From Acidovorax sp. Root219 (lineage in GTDB: Bacteria; Pseudomonadota; Gammaproteobacteria; Burkholderiales; Burkholderiaceae_C): a stretch of 64,000 nt of DNA. Shown here piece after piece: positions 18,401-29,100 of this stretch; positions within the stretch are counted from its first letter, which is position 1; every line of letters starts with the position of its first letter. The stretch is taken from positions 166,727-230,726 of the forward strand of contig NZ_LMIJ01000023.1 in NCBI RefSeq assembly GCF_001428665.1. Direction: 5' to 3'. The position numbers and the translations under genes are program-made. The notes beneath the pieces are model-generated. The model did not search any database and was not told where the DNA came from. It saw only the letters and a program-made list of their open reading frames with translations.

Positions 18401-19378
18401 GCCCAGGTTGCCCAGGCTCTCGCCATCGCCGGGGCGCAGCGCGAGCACGGTTTGCAACTGCTCTTCGGCGCGTTCGGTGTTGCCCTGGTCCAGTGCCACG
18501 CGCGCGGCATTGCGCGCGATGTTGGCCGGGTCGCGGGCAGCGCGCTCCGCACGTTCCACCGCCTGCTGCATGGCGGCCAAGCGGTCGACCATGGCCTGGT
18601 CGGCCGGGTAGCGCTGCAGGAAGGCGCGCACGCGCGGCATGTTGGCGGCGGTGTTGGGCAGCCGGTCCACGGCACGGCGCCACAGGTCCTGCAGCTGCTG
18701 GGCATTCACGTCGGGTTGTTTGGCAAGCGCTTCGATCTCCTGCACCACGGTGCTGGGGTTCTCGCCCCCGTACATGCGCATTTCGAGCTGCGCCAGGCGG
18801 TAGCGCGACTCACCGGTTTCCTGGTAGAGCTTGCCCAACTGGCGCACGGATTCGCCGCCGCCCTTGGTGCCCGAGCCGCCCACGATCTGCAGGTACTCCA
18901 GCGCCAGGCCGCCGAGTTCGGGCGGGCCGCTGGGAAACAGTTCGCGCGCCACATCGGCGGCCTCGGCCTTGCGGCCGGCGCGCGCCATCAACCGCATCTG
19001 CGAGAGTTTTTCGCGGTCGGGGCCGTACACGCGCACCAGGGTTTCGAGCTCCTGCGTCACCTTGTGCCCTGGGTGGCGGGTGCGCAGCGTCTCCAGGATG
19101 CGCTTGGCCTCGTCGGTCTTCTTCTCGCGCAGCGCCAGGTCACCGAGGGCACCCAGGCCCTGGGGGGAGTAGGGGTCCACGGCCAGCAGCTTGTCGATCA
19201 GCTGGCGCGCCATGTCGGGGCGGTTCTTGGAGGCCCACAGGCGCGCACCGCTGAGCAGCTCGGCCTCGATGGCCGGCGGCGCACTGGCCAGCACGCCGTG
19301 GCTGGCGGGAAGGCAGGCGGCTGCCAGCAGGGTGAGCGAGGGCAGCCAGTGGCGGGGTCGGCGCGGCCGGCTGGGCAT
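15470..19378 (-). CDS. bcsC: Cellulose export protein BcsC (TPR scaffold plus outer-membrane beta-barrel)
   Basis: Carries the glucan through the periplasm and outer membrane. The 1302-residue protein has an N-terminal signal peptide (basic start, hydrophobic LPSLTLLAAACLPASHG). A long alpha-helical region of tetratricopeptide repeats follows to about residue 900, and then a C-terminal BcsC barrel domain with alternating strands ending in VQPYSSF, a terminal Phe typical of barrels. Start ATG 19378 gives a clean signal peptide. A GTG at 19387 overlapping the bcsZ stop (GTGA) is an alternative that would add three residues. Length is slightly above E. coli BcsC. Confidence 0.95.
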   Translation of the reverse strand: MPSRPRRPRHWLPSLTLLAAACLPASHGVLASAPPAIEAELLSGARLWASKNRPDMARQLIDKLLAVDPYSPQGLGALGDLALREKKTDEAKRILETLRTRHPGHKVTQELETLVRVYGPDREKLSQMRLMARAGRKAEAADVARELFPSGPPELGGLALEYLQIVGGSGTKGGGESVRQLGKLYQETGESRYRLAQLEMRMYGGENPSTVVQEIEALAKQPDVNAQQLQDLWRRAVDRLPNTAANMPRVRAFLQRYPADQAMVDRLAAMQQAVERAERAARDPANIARNAARVALDQGNTERAEEQLQTVLALRPGDGESLGNLGMIRLRQGQHGEAQDLFGQAFALTRQGKWKDLQATSRFWGFLRQADVALEKSELATAADLAGRALAMQPNNAEALTTLASIRDLQGDRTQAEALYQSALKAEANSSSALKGLAGLYARTGRSGEALVLLEKASASDAALGEKLVGTQADILVAQADEHMQAQRLSAAMRTLESAIVLTPGDAWLRHRLARLYLRLSLPREALSVMDEGIARTSTAAADRSAMHYARALIRSAVDNDLGALADLAQIPAAEQTDAMRALVQRSTVKSLVARAGASRDTAEAQALLDQAEQAAGNDAELLYAVANTWFRRTQPARGVAVFDRLAARSPGLPPEVQLDHAQLLNRALDDAGLAARLPALLQSPGWSEEQEARLIALYTAHRERLIEQQRQAGNLGEALRLARQPLQLPDTPTTAQQRTQTQARLLMAAGEYADVARLLAPLAKAQPDSLEIRMNLADALSRLGDARGATEQALWLQDHLPPTDAGQQLALLRIWQRAGRMDEARALSARLLQAFPQDSDVLLHAARLERANRNYAQALVFFRSALTLETRGAASAPTEPAPGESAVAEPPLVLQQSYALSLPVDQAVVAKIQGEIDSIEARRQVWIEAAHTGLRKNSTDGISSLRGWERPLVAFMPRGYDGHYFLHVDRVKLDAGELPADGSDFTDFGQIAALPPNSPLAYRRQRGSGTNLGFGFVGDDFQWDIGTTGVGFPVTNLVGGIARTGDLGRYGYKLEGFRRPITGSLLSYAGARDPITGQVWGGVVATGASGRLSTDFGPYSSSVSLSLAALTGKNVESNTRAQLRLAVDRDVWKNSHSVVNMGVTFSAWHYGKDLSEYSFGHGGYYSPRSYASVALPIEWSGRKGAFTWLARGAISVSRSSSADTDYFPQNALLQSLARARLAESGSVPVYTGSSGSGFGRSFRGVLEYQVSKNLALGAQLELDRSAYYAPTNLMVYGRYRFDPVLAPLENRPRPVQPYSSF

Positions 19379-19383
19379 GGGGG

Positions 19384-20535
19384 TCACGGCTTCCACCGCG
19401 CGATGAGCTGGCCCGCCGCCGTGAAGCGGTACTGGCCATCGAATGCGCCCTGGCCGAAGAGGGCCAGCACCTGCTCGTAGTAGGCCGTAGGCCGCAGGGG
19501 CCGGGCCTCCAGGCGCATGCGCTGCGATTGCAGGGCCTTGTCGTCCCCTGCGGCGCGCAGAAAGGGCAGCATCGCGGCCGAGAAGCCCGAGGGCGCGGGG
19601 CCCGAGGCCTGCGCGCTCAGGATGTCGATGGATTCGGGCGGATAACCCTGGTCGCGCACGTAGCGGGCCATGGGCGCCAGGGTGTCGAGCAGCGCCCGGC
19701 GGCCCGGTGCGTCGGCATGCATCATGCCGGCCCACAGGTAGACGCGGATGGCGTTGTAGGTGCCCTGGCCCTTCTCCTTGCCCTCGGTGTCAACGAGGAA
19801 GCCCTGCTTGGCGTCGTACACCGTCCAGTCGGGCGTGAAACCCTTGGGCGAGGAGCCGCGAATGACCTTGAGCGAGCTGTCCACCATCAGCTTCCACTGC
19901 GGGTCGGCGTCACCCGCCGCCAGCCAGTGCATCAGGTGCATGGGCATGTAGCTCGGGTTCAGGCGCCAGCGGCCGTTGGGCTGCACGAAGCCTTTGGGTG
20001 CGGGCAGCAGGGTGGGGCCCAGGCCCGGGATGTCGGCGGTTTCTTCGCGCAGCACGCGCGCCGCCAGCAGGGCCGACAGGGCCCGGTAGCTGCGCTCGTT
20101 CCACAGGCGCCCGGCTTCGCCCAGGGCGTAGGCGATCCACAGGTCGGCGTCGGAGGCGGCGTTGGCGTCGATCACGCCCCAGGTGCCGTCGGGCCGCTTG
20201 CCCCACAGCCATGCAGGCAGGCGCGCCGTCATGTCGCCGGCGCACAGGTTGTTCTCGGTCCAGCGCAGCAGCTTGTCGAACATGGGGCGGTCGTTGGCCA
20301 CCAGCGCGAAGAACAGTGCATAGCCCTGGCCTTCGGAGTAGGTCTGGCCGCCACCGTCATCGTCGGAGACCACGCGGCCGCCTTCGTTGATGAACTGGGC
20401 CTTGAAGGCATCCCAGGCGGGCCAGGTCGGGCGGCCGGCGCCCGCCTGCTGGGCCCGGGCTGCCGGTAGGCAGGACAGAAGCGCGGCACCGGCACCGGCC
20501 TGCAGCGCTGTGCGGCGTCGAAGGAAATCAGTCAT
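19384..20535 (-). CDS. bcsZ: Periplasmic cellulase BcsZ (GH8 endo-1,4-beta-glucanase)
   Basis: Trims or corrects nascent cellulose in the periplasm. The 383-residue protein has a signal peptide with RRRTALQ before a hydrophobic stretch, so Tat export is possible although the motif is imperfect. GH8 signatures include the general acid E68 in TYSEGQGYAL and the Asp cluster in VIDANAASDADLW (about 123-133). The gene begins within the last eight bases of bcsB and ends 5 nt before bcsC, which implies coupled translation. Confidence 0.95.
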   Translation of the reverse strand: MTDFLRRRTALQAGAGAALLSCLPAARAQQAGAGRPTWPAWDAFKAQFINEGGRVVSDDDGGGQTYSEGQGYALFFALVANDRPMFDKLLRWTENNLCAGDMTARLPAWLWGKRPDGTWGVIDANAASDADLWIAYALGEAGRLWNERSYRALSALLAARVLREETADIPGLGPTLLPAPKGFVQPNGRWRLNPSYMPMHLMHWLAAGDADPQWKLMVDSSLKVIRGSSPKGFTPDWTVYDAKQGFLVDTEGKEKGQGTYNAIRVYLWAGMMHADAPGRRALLDTLAPMARYVRDQGYPPESIDILSAQASGPAPSGFSAAMLPFLRAAGDDKALQSQRMRLEARPLRPTAYYEQVLALFGQGAFDGQYRFTAAGQLIARWKP

Positions 20536-22918
20536 TGCGTGCCGCCAGTCGGCGCCGAGCCATGCTGCGCAGCGCGGCGTAGACGATGAAGGTCAGGAGC
20601 AGGCCGGAGCCGATACCCACCAGGGCCAGCAGCAGCGGGTGGCTGTGCATGTGGAACCACAGTCGCTGCCACCACGGCAGGTCGCCCACGTAGTACACGG
20701 GCTTGATGCGGAAGCTCTCGATGGCATCGCCGCGCATCAGGCCCAGGTCACCGCGCAGGCTCTTGATCTTGCCTGCGTCGTTCAGGCCCAGGCTCAGGAG
20801 TGCCATGGCCTCCTTGTCGGTGGCCGTGAGGGCCACCACGCTGCGCCCGGCCGATAGAGGCGACTCGAAGCCAGTCACGGCCGCCAGCGGCCCATTGCCC
20901 TGCAGGATGGCCTGGCCGCCCGAGGCCGACAAGCGCTGGTTGGATTCGAGGTTGAACAGATCGATGAAGGAGCCCATGGCGCGCTCCAGCGGCTGCACGG
21001 AGCGCGCGCCTGCGGCCAGCAGAGCCGGCAGGTGGTTCTTCCACTTCTGCAGCAGGCCGTCGCTGTCGGCCTGGGAGATCACGAGGATGTCGGTGTCGGC
21101 AGCCTTGTCGGCCTCGTCCGCGCGCAGCAGCTTGAAACGCGTGCCGGGGTAGCCGGTGGAGGCGCTCATGCGGCCCACGGCGGTGAGAAACACTTCCACA
21201 TCCGATGTCGTGGGTTGGTTGGGCAGGATGATGGAAGTCTGCGCCAGGTCCGGCACCCGCGTGAAGGGGAAGCCGCTGTTGGCATAGGCCGCCAGGTTGG
21301 GCATGGCCAGGTAATGGCGAAACGCCGTGAGGTCGATGGTCGACTGCGGGTCGATGGCGGCGAACAGCTCTGTGGGCGGAGCCGAGCGGCAGCGGCCCAG
21401 GTCGTTGGGGGGGATCTGGAATGCGAACTGCAGCTGGTTGTCGCCGCCGATCATGAAGGCCGGGATCTTCAGATCCGAACGCGTCTGCGCATTGCCGTCG
21501 TCGAACAGCGGCAGCATCACCGTGCTCTTGCTGCTGGTGCGGTCTTCGCGCGACTGCAGCGGGTAGGACTGGATGAACTGGTTGTTGATCGAGATGTTCA
21601 GCGCGCCGTGGTCCGACACGCTGTTGGGCGTGTAGCGGTAGGTCAGGTCCAGCGGCACGCCCTTGGCGTTCCAGGTGAACAGGTCGGGCGCCATGCGCGT
21701 GTAGACGTTCACCGTGTCGTTGAGCACCGAGCCGCGCAACTGCAGGTCGGCCGCGCTCTGCACCAGCTCGGCCAGGCGCACGGGGCGCTTGGTGGTGATC
21801 CAGCGGGGCGCATCGTAGGGCTTGGCCAGGTCGGGGTATTCAAGCGACTTGACGGCGATGCTCTGCCCCGAGAGCACGGCCTTGCCCAGGGCCAGCGCGT
21901 CAGCGGCCATCTGCACCTGCGCATCGTCCTTGCCCAGCACCAGCAGCAGCTTGGCGCCCGGGACGTCGGGGTGGGGCACCACGGAGAGGGTGGGCTCGGT
22001 GACCGGTGCCATCGCCTGCAGGAAGGCGGGGCGGTTGTCGTTGGTGGCCAGCACCACGGCGTGCTGGCGTGGCAGTTGGTTCTCGAACACCGGGAACTGG
22101 TTGCCCCGGTAGCCGGCGAGCATGCCGATCCAGCTGGCAATCGAGCCCGAGGCCTTGAGCGTGCCAGTGCTGGGCTTGGCGCCGTACACGAAAGGCAGGT
22201 TCACCGGCCGGTTGTCACGCGGGTCAAAGAACGGCGCGGGCAGCAGGGCCAGGTCGTCGCGCAGCGGGATCTGGCGCAGCGACAGATCCAGCTGGCTTTC
22301 ATTGCTGATGGTGGCCCACAGGCTCGAATGGTTGGGCGCCTCGCATTCCATCGTGTAGTGGCCGATGAACTGGAAGCGAAAGCGGTTGTAGTCGGTGAAG
22401 TAGCGCGGGTCGATGTTCAGCTCGACCGTCTGCGGCGTTCCCAGGCGCTCCTTGTCGAGCACGATGGTCTGCAGCGTCTCGTCGTTCAGGATCACCTTGA
22501 GGTGCGACAGGTTCGGGATCAGCGCCGGCGAAAGCGTGAAGGTCAGGCGCAGCCGGGCGGCCTCCACGATTTCGTCGCGCCGCACACCCACGCCCACGCT
22601 GGCTTCGCTCTCCACGCCGCGCAGCGTGACCGGGCGCGCCAGGCCCAGGTCCTTGAGGCTGGTTTTCCACTGGCGCAGCGGCAGGGCGGGCGCTGCCGCC
22701 ATGGCTGCAGAAGCCGCAGGCGCCGGGGCGGCGCTTTCGGATGCTGCCGTGGCGGCCGCTGCCGCGCGCGCCGCGCGTGCCTTGGCCCGCTCCTTGGCGC
22801 TCGATTCCTTGGCGGGCGCGGTCTGGGCATGGGCCGTGGGAAGAGGCGCAGAGACCAGCCCCAGGGCCATCAACGCAGCCAGCAGGGGAGCTGTTCGGGT
22901 GGTGTGTCGAGAATTCAC
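20528..22918 (-). CDS. bcsB: Cellulose synthase periplasmic subunit BcsB
   Basis: Periplasmic carbohydrate-binding partner of BcsA, anchored by a C-terminal helix that completes the active synthase. The 796-residue protein begins with GTG (22916-22918) and a signal peptide ending near AHAQ. An Ala-rich linker of about 45 residues follows, then the repeated carbohydrate-binding and flavodoxin-like modules, and finally a single transmembrane segment (HPLLLALVGIGSGLLLTFIV) with basic residues after it. No convincing Shine-Dalgarno sequence precedes the GTG. It is the first gene of the operon, unlike the usual bcsA-bcsB order. Confidence 0.95.
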   Translation of the reverse strand: MNSRHTTRTAPLLAALMALGLVSAPLPTAHAQTAPAKESSAKERAKARAARAAAAATAASESAAPAPAASAAMAAAPALPLRQWKTSLKDLGLARPVTLRGVESEASVGVGVRRDEIVEAARLRLTFTLSPALIPNLSHLKVILNDETLQTIVLDKERLGTPQTVELNIDPRYFTDYNRFRFQFIGHYTMECEAPNHSSLWATISNESQLDLSLRQIPLRDDLALLPAPFFDPRDNRPVNLPFVYGAKPSTGTLKASGSIASWIGMLAGYRGNQFPVFENQLPRQHAVVLATNDNRPAFLQAMAPVTEPTLSVVPHPDVPGAKLLLVLGKDDAQVQMAADALALGKAVLSGQSIAVKSLEYPDLAKPYDAPRWITTKRPVRLAELVQSAADLQLRGSVLNDTVNVYTRMAPDLFTWNAKGVPLDLTYRYTPNSVSDHGALNISINNQFIQSYPLQSREDRTSSKSTVMLPLFDDGNAQTRSDLKIPAFMIGGDNQLQFAFQIPPNDLGRCRSAPPTELFAAIDPQSTIDLTAFRHYLAMPNLAAYANSGFPFTRVPDLAQTSIILPNQPTTSDVEVFLTAVGRMSASTGYPGTRFKLLRADEADKAADTDILVISQADSDGLLQKWKNHLPALLAAGARSVQPLERAMGSFIDLFNLESNQRLSASGGQAILQGNGPLAAVTGFESPLSAGRSVVALTATDKEAMALLSLGLNDAGKIKSLRGDLGLMRGDAIESFRIKPVYYVGDLPWWQRLWFHMHSHPLLLALVGIGSGLLLTFIVYAALRSMARRRLAARND

Positions 22919-22981
22919 GGTGCTTTAGGGGTGTTCTGGCGTGGTGGTGCAAAAGACGCCCGTGGCATATCTGCCGACGAT

Positions 22982-23011
22982 GTCATTTGTATGACAAAGT
23001 GTATCGATACA
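22982..23011. promoter_or_regulatory. Two adjacent dyads upstream of the cellulose operon
   Basis: GTCAT-TTGT-ATGAC (22982-22995) and the perfect 12-bp palindrome TGTATCGATACA (23000-23011) lie 64-94 bp upstream of the bcsB start codon in an AT-rich stretch. Position and symmetry suit binding sites for dimeric regulators of the bcs promoter. The regulator is unknown, and no confident -35/-10 pair was found. Confidence 0.45.
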
Positions 23012-23069
23012 TTTTGACTATGGGATGATGGAAGACACTAGTTTGCAATTAAGCGCACATGCCTTTGCG

Positions 23070-23090
23070 GGCGTACGCAAGCTGTACGCC
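23070..23090. promoter_or_regulatory. Inverted repeat between ndvB and the cellulose operon
   Basis: GGCGTAC and GTACGCC are separated by 7 nt, about 150 bp upstream of bcsB. There is no T run on either side, so it is more likely an operator or RNA hairpin than a terminator. Confidence 0.3.
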
Positions 23091-23188
23091 GGGAGATGCC
23101 AACTGGATTCAGATTTGTAAAAAGAGAATCCTGTCGCGCAAAATTCACTGGCAGTCTGGTCGGGTATGGGGGCAATTGCCCCCGGCCC

Positions 23189-26100
23189 TCAGCGCTGCGG
23201 TAGGGTGATGCGCACGTGGTGCTCACCCATGCGCAGAGGCAGGCGCAAAGGGCCTGCATCGCAGGGCAGAGCCGCCCCGTCCAGCTCGGCAGATGCAACA
23301 CTGCTGCCCTGTCCCATGGCCGCAGTGACTTCCACCGTGTAGCGGGCGTCACCCAGCACGATCTGCACCTGGAACCCCGGCCACTCGGCAGGAATGCACG
23401 GGTCGATCACCAGCATCTGTCCTTCGCGCCGTATGCCCAGGATGCTCTCCACCCCGGCACGGTACATCCAGCCCGCAGCGCCGGTGTACCAGGTCCAGCC
23501 GCCGCGCCCGGTGTGCGGCGCCACGGAATAGACGTCGGCGGCCACTACGTAAGGCTCCACGCGGTAGCGCGCCACCTCATCGGGCGTGCGCGCGTGGTGG
23601 ATCGGGTTGACCAGCGCGAACAGCGCGTGCGCCCGGGCGCCGGCCTGGGGGTCGTTGCGCAACTGGGCCCGGGCCATGATGGCCCACATGGCCGCATGGC
23701 TGTACTGCCCGCCGTTTTCGCGCAGGCCGGGCGGGTAGCCCTTGATGTAACCGGGGTCGTGCGGCGTGGTGTTGAACGGCGGGGTGAACAGCAGGGCCAG
23801 GCCCTCCTGCGGCAGCACCAGCTTGTCGCCCAGCGAGGCCATGGCGATCAGCGCGCGCGCTGGGTCGGCGGTGCCCGAGAGCACCGCCCACGATTGGGCG
23901 ATGGAGTCGATGCGGCATTCCTGCGCATCGTGCGTGCCCAGCCAGGTGCCGTCGTCGAAGGTCGCACGCCGGTACCAAGCGCCGTCCCAGGCCTCGCGCT
24001 CCAGCGCCGCGCGCACCGCCTCGGCATGCGCGCGCCAGCGCGCTGCCCTTGCGGGGTCGCGGGCATCCGCCAGTGGCGCCATCAGCGCCACCGTGCGCAC
24101 CAGCAGCCAGCCCAGCCACACGCTCTGGCCCCGGCCTTCCTGGCCCACGCGGTTCATGCCGTCGTTCCAGTCGCCCGTGCCCATGAGCGGCAGGCCCAGG
24201 TCACCGGTCAAGGCCATGGTCTGGTCCAGCGCCAGCGCGCAGTGCTCGAACAGGGTGGCCGATGCATCCGCCAGCATGGGCTGGAAGAACGCGTCGTGCT
24301 CGCCCGGCTGCAGTGCAGGCCCTTCCAGGAAGGCAATGGATTCGTCCAGCACCGCTGCGTCGCCCGACACCTGCACGTAGCTGGCGGTGGCAAATGCCAG
24401 CCACACCCGGTCGTCCGAGATGCGCGTGCGCACGCCCTGGCCCGAGTGCGGCAGCCACCAGTGCTGCACGTCGCCTTCGGCAAATTGCCGGCCCGCCGCA
24501 CGCAGCAGGTGGGCGCGCGTCTCATCGGGGCGTGCAAAGGCCAGCGCCATGCCGTCCTGCAATTGGTCGCGAAAGCCGTAGGCCCCGCTGGCCTGGTAGA
24601 AGGCCGAGCGGGCCCAGATGCGGCAGGCCTGCGTCTGGTACAGCAGCCAGCCGTTGAGCATGATGTCCATGGCCCGATCGGGCGTGCGCACCTGCACGGC
24701 GCCCAGCAGGCTGCGCCAATGGCGCACCACCTCCTGCAGCAGCGCATCCACGCCGAGCATGCGGTAGCGGGCCACCAGGGCCAAGCTCTCCGCCGCCGAT
24801 GCGCACTGCCCGATGAAGCCGGTCACCTCCCGGGTTTCCCCGGGCTGCAGCGTGAGCGTGCACTGCAGCGCCGCGCAGGGGTCGCGCCCCGCACCGCCGC
24901 CGCCAGACAGCGCTGCATGGCCGCGCAGCGCCGCAGGCGCCGCCAGGCTGCCATGCCGCCCCAGAAACTCCGTGCGGTCGGTGGTCCACGCGGTCTGCTG
25001 GCCGCCCAGGTCGGCAAAGGCCACGCGGCCCGCAAACGCCGTGCTCCAGGGGTTGCGTGCCAGCAGCACGCCGCTGTCCGCATCGCGCTCGGTCAGCACG
25101 AACGGGGCCGATGCCCCGCGCGAAGTGCCCAGCACCCACTCCGCATACAGCGTCACGGTGATCTGTCGCACCTGCGCCGTGCGGTTGTGCAAGGTCAGGT
25201 GCGAGACCTTGATCGGGTCGGCGATGGGTACGAACTGCAGCAGCTCCAGCGCGATGCCATGGGCCTCGTGCAGAAAGCGGCTGTAGCCGTGCCCATGGCG
25301 CGCCGTGTAGGTACCCTGGCCGCGCATAGGCTGCGCGGTGGGGCTCCACAGCTGGTCGCTGGCATCGTCGCGCACGAAGAAGGCCTCGCCCGCCGGGTCG
25401 CTCACCGGGTCGTTGGACCAGGGCGTGAGCTGGTTCTCGCGGCTGTTGCCGGCCCAGGTGTAGCCGCTGCCATCGGCCGACACGTGAAAGCCGAAGCCCG
25501 GGTTGGCGATGACGTTGATCCACGGCGCGGGCGTGGTGGCCCCGTCGCGCAGGATCGTCACGTACTCCGTGCCGTCCTTGTCGAAGCCGCCCAGGCCGTT
25601 GAAGAACTCGAGCCCGGCGGTGTCAGGCGCAGGGGCCGGTTCGTGCTGTGGCTGCGGTGCCGATGGCGCAGGCCTGCCCACCGCCTCGGGGGCCTCCGCG
25701 GGCATCAGTGCCAATTGCTGGGCGATGGGGCCGCGCCGCGCCACCAGGGCTACCCGGGCGATGGACTGCAGCAGTGCGCGCGAAGCCGCATCCATGAGGT
25801 CGGCACGCAGCGTGTGGACCACCCCCTGCGCCAGCGACTCACCCAGGCGCGGGCGCGACTGGCTGCTGCGCACGGCGGTCTCGATGGCGATCTGCAAGTC
25901 CTGCACGTAGGACGACGCACGCTCGTTGATGACCACCAGGTCCACGCCCAGGCGCTTCATGCGCCAGTACTCGTGCGCCTGCAGCAACTGGTGCAGCTGG
26001 GCGATGTCCTCGATGTCGTCGATGCGCAGCAGCACGATGGGCACATCGCCCGAAATGCCGTGCTGCCACAGGCCCGACTGCGGGCCCGCGCCGCGCGCAA

Positions 26101-29100
26101 TGGCATCGGCTGGTGCGCGAAAGCGCGCGTCCGCATACAAAATGGGCGCGGCCAGGCGCTGAAAGTCCGCCGCCGCCTCGGCGCCGATGCCGATGTGGCG
26201 CAGCTGCACCTGGGCCTGGGTCCAGGCCAGGGTGCGCGCGCGCTCGAAGGCGCTGCGGTCGTGGTGCTGGTCCACCAGGTCGAGCAGCGCCTCGCGCGTG
26301 GGCGCCAGCAGGGTCCAGAAGGCCACGCGGGCCATCTGGCCGGGGGCGATGCGCACGCGCTGGCGCAGCGCGAACACCGGGTCCAGCACCGTGCCCACGG
26401 TGTTGGAGAGCGCACCGCCGCCGTGCACCGCCAGCGCATTGCGCGCCGTGCGACCCCGGCCGAGGAACAGGCCCCGGTCGGTCTCGTACTGCGCCGGTGC
26501 TGTCACCGTGCCCTCCACCACCGCGAAATGCGCGGCCCACACCCCCGGCTCGCCCGGGCTGCGCGCACGCCGCGTGGCCAGCAGCGCGCCAAACTCGGGC
26601 AGGTACTCGGTCTGCACGAACATTTTGGAAAACGCCGGGTGGGCGTTGTCGGCCGCAGGCGGGGCCAGCACCAGCTCGGCGTACGAGGTCAGGTCGATCT
26701 CGCGCGCCCGCGGGCCGGTGTTGACCAGGGTGACCTGGCGCACCTCGCCATCGGCCTCGGCCGATACGATCACCTCGGTGGTGGTGGTCATGCTGCCGTC
26801 GTGGCGGGTGAAGGCCGCATGGTCCTCGGCAAACGCCACCTCGTAGCGGTCAGCAGCGCGGCCCGAGGGCTCTGCCGCACCGGACCAGGTGCGGCCACTG
26901 TGCGCGTCGCGCAGGTAGACATGCGAGCCCCAGTCCTCGCTGGTCGCGTCCTCGCGCCAGCGGGTCACCGCCACGTCGCGCCAGCGGCTGTAGCCGGTGC
27001 CGGCCGCCGTCAGCATGACGGCATAGCGCCCGTTGGACAGCAGGTGTGTGGCCGGTGCCCCCGCGCCTGGCGCGCCCATGCGCCGCACGGCATGCAGGTC
27101 GTCGCGCACGTCGGCGGGGCCGGTCTGCGTCTCTTCGGCGCGCGGGTGGGCCACGGCCACCAGGCGCGGCATGCGCTCCTGCAGCAGCAGCTCGCAGGCC
27201 TGCACCATGGGCTCTCGGTGAAAGCGCTCGCGCATCTGCCCGCCGTGCAGGGTGTTGGCAATGGCCACGATGGTCATGCCCTGGTGGTGGGCCATGTAGT
27301 TGCGCACGATGGCCACGGCCTGCCCCTCGGGCAGGCGGCTGCGTGTGAAGTCGAGCGCTTCGTAAAAGCCGTGCTGCCCCAGGGCACCCAGCTGTGCCAG
27401 GCGCGCGAAGTTGTGCCCCGCCGCCGTGGCATCCACCATGCAGGCCAGGCCCGTGGCGTAGGGGGCGATCACCAGGTTCTCGGCCAGCCCGCGCTTGAGC
27501 CCCAGGCCCGGCACGCCGAAGTTGGAGTACTGGTAGGTGAACTCCAGGTCGCGCGCGTTGTAGGCCGATTCGGAGATGCCCCAGGGTATGCCCTGCAGCG
27601 CGCCATAGGCTATCTGCCGCTGCACCACCAGGGTATTGGTGTGCTCCAGCAGGCTGCCGGCAGGCGCGCGCATCACCAGCGAGGGCATCAGGTACTCGAA
27701 CATCGAGCCCGACCAAGACACCAGGGCCGAGCCCTTGCCCACCGGGATCGCCGTGCGCCCCAGGCGGAACCAGTGGCGCGTCTCCACGTCGCCCTTGGCG
27801 ATGGCGAACAGGCTGGCCAGCCGCGCTTCGGACGCCAGCAGGTCGTAGCAATTGGCATCGAGCCGGTTTTCCACCGCTGCGTAGCCGATGGACAGGAGCT
27901 TGCGCTCGGGGTCGAGCAGAAAGGCGAAGTCCATGCCCAGCGCCAGCGCGCGCGCCGTGTCGGCCAGCCCCTGCCAGCGCATGTCGAGCGTGGGCGCATC
28001 TGTCCCGGTGGCCTGCAGATCGCGCCCCTGCTCGGCGACCAGCGCGCGCACGGCGCCGCTCCAGAACAGCAATGCATCGCCATCGCCGCTGCCTGCCGGC
28101 ACCACGATGTCCTGCGCCTCCTTCAGCGCCTTGTCGGCCAGGCGCTGCAGGGCGGGCAGGCCCATCTCCACGGCGCCTGCAGCCACTGCGGTGTCGATCT
28201 CGGCCAGCATGGCCAGCAGCCGCCGGCCCTGCGCGCCCTGGGCTGCGGGCACGCTGGCCACTGATTCACGCGCCAGTGCCACGGCATCGCGCAGCCCCTG
28301 TACCCAGGTGCCGGGCAGCGGCGCGCGCACCCAGCCCTCGCAGGCATTGGCCAGCGCGATCAGGTGGCCGGCCAGGTTGCCGCTGTCCACCGACGACACG
28401 TAGGCCGGTGCCAGCACCTGCGCCGTGCCCGTGTCGTACCAGTTGTAGAAATGGCCCCGGTGGCGCGCCAGCGCCCCCATGCTGGCCAGCGTGGCTTCCA
28501 GCCGGTCGGCGGTCTGCACGGCGCCGGCCCAGCCGAAGTCGCGCGCGGCCACGGCCGACAGCAGGTACAGCCCCATGTTGGTGGGCGAGGTGCGGCGTGC
28601 CACCACGGGCTTGGGGTCTTCCTGGAAGTTGTCGGGCGGCAGGTGGTGCTCGGCCGCCGTGACGAAGGTCTCGAAGAAGCGCCAGGTGCGGCGCGCGATG
28701 CGCCGCAGGGCCAGCGCGTTGTCCAGTGCTGGTGCGCTCTGTGGCGCGGGCACGGAACGGCGGCTCGAACGCCAGGCCAGTGCCGGCGCCGCGAGCCACA
28801 GGGCCAGCAGCGGCAGCACCAGCGGCCGCGATGCCGGTGCGAAAGCGGCAGTACAAGCGGCCAGCACCGTGGCCAGCAGCAGGCCGCCGGCCATCAGCCG
28901 GTAAAAGCCCGCAGGCCCCGGGCGCGGTTTGGTGGCCGACTGCGCGGCGGTTTTCCACTCCAACATCTGCCGATGCGTGGCATACAGCCGGACCAGCGCG
29001 CGCACGATGGCATCCACCGCGCGCCAGGCATGGTCGGGCAGCAGTGCAATGGCAGCCACGGTCTGCAGCACCGCTACGCGGAAGTCGGCCACCAGCAGGC

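Noticed and set aside
23168-23183. Palindrome GGGGGCAATTGCCCCC as ndvB terminator
   Set aside because: There is no T run after the stem on the minus strand and no real loop, so intrinsic termination is not supported.
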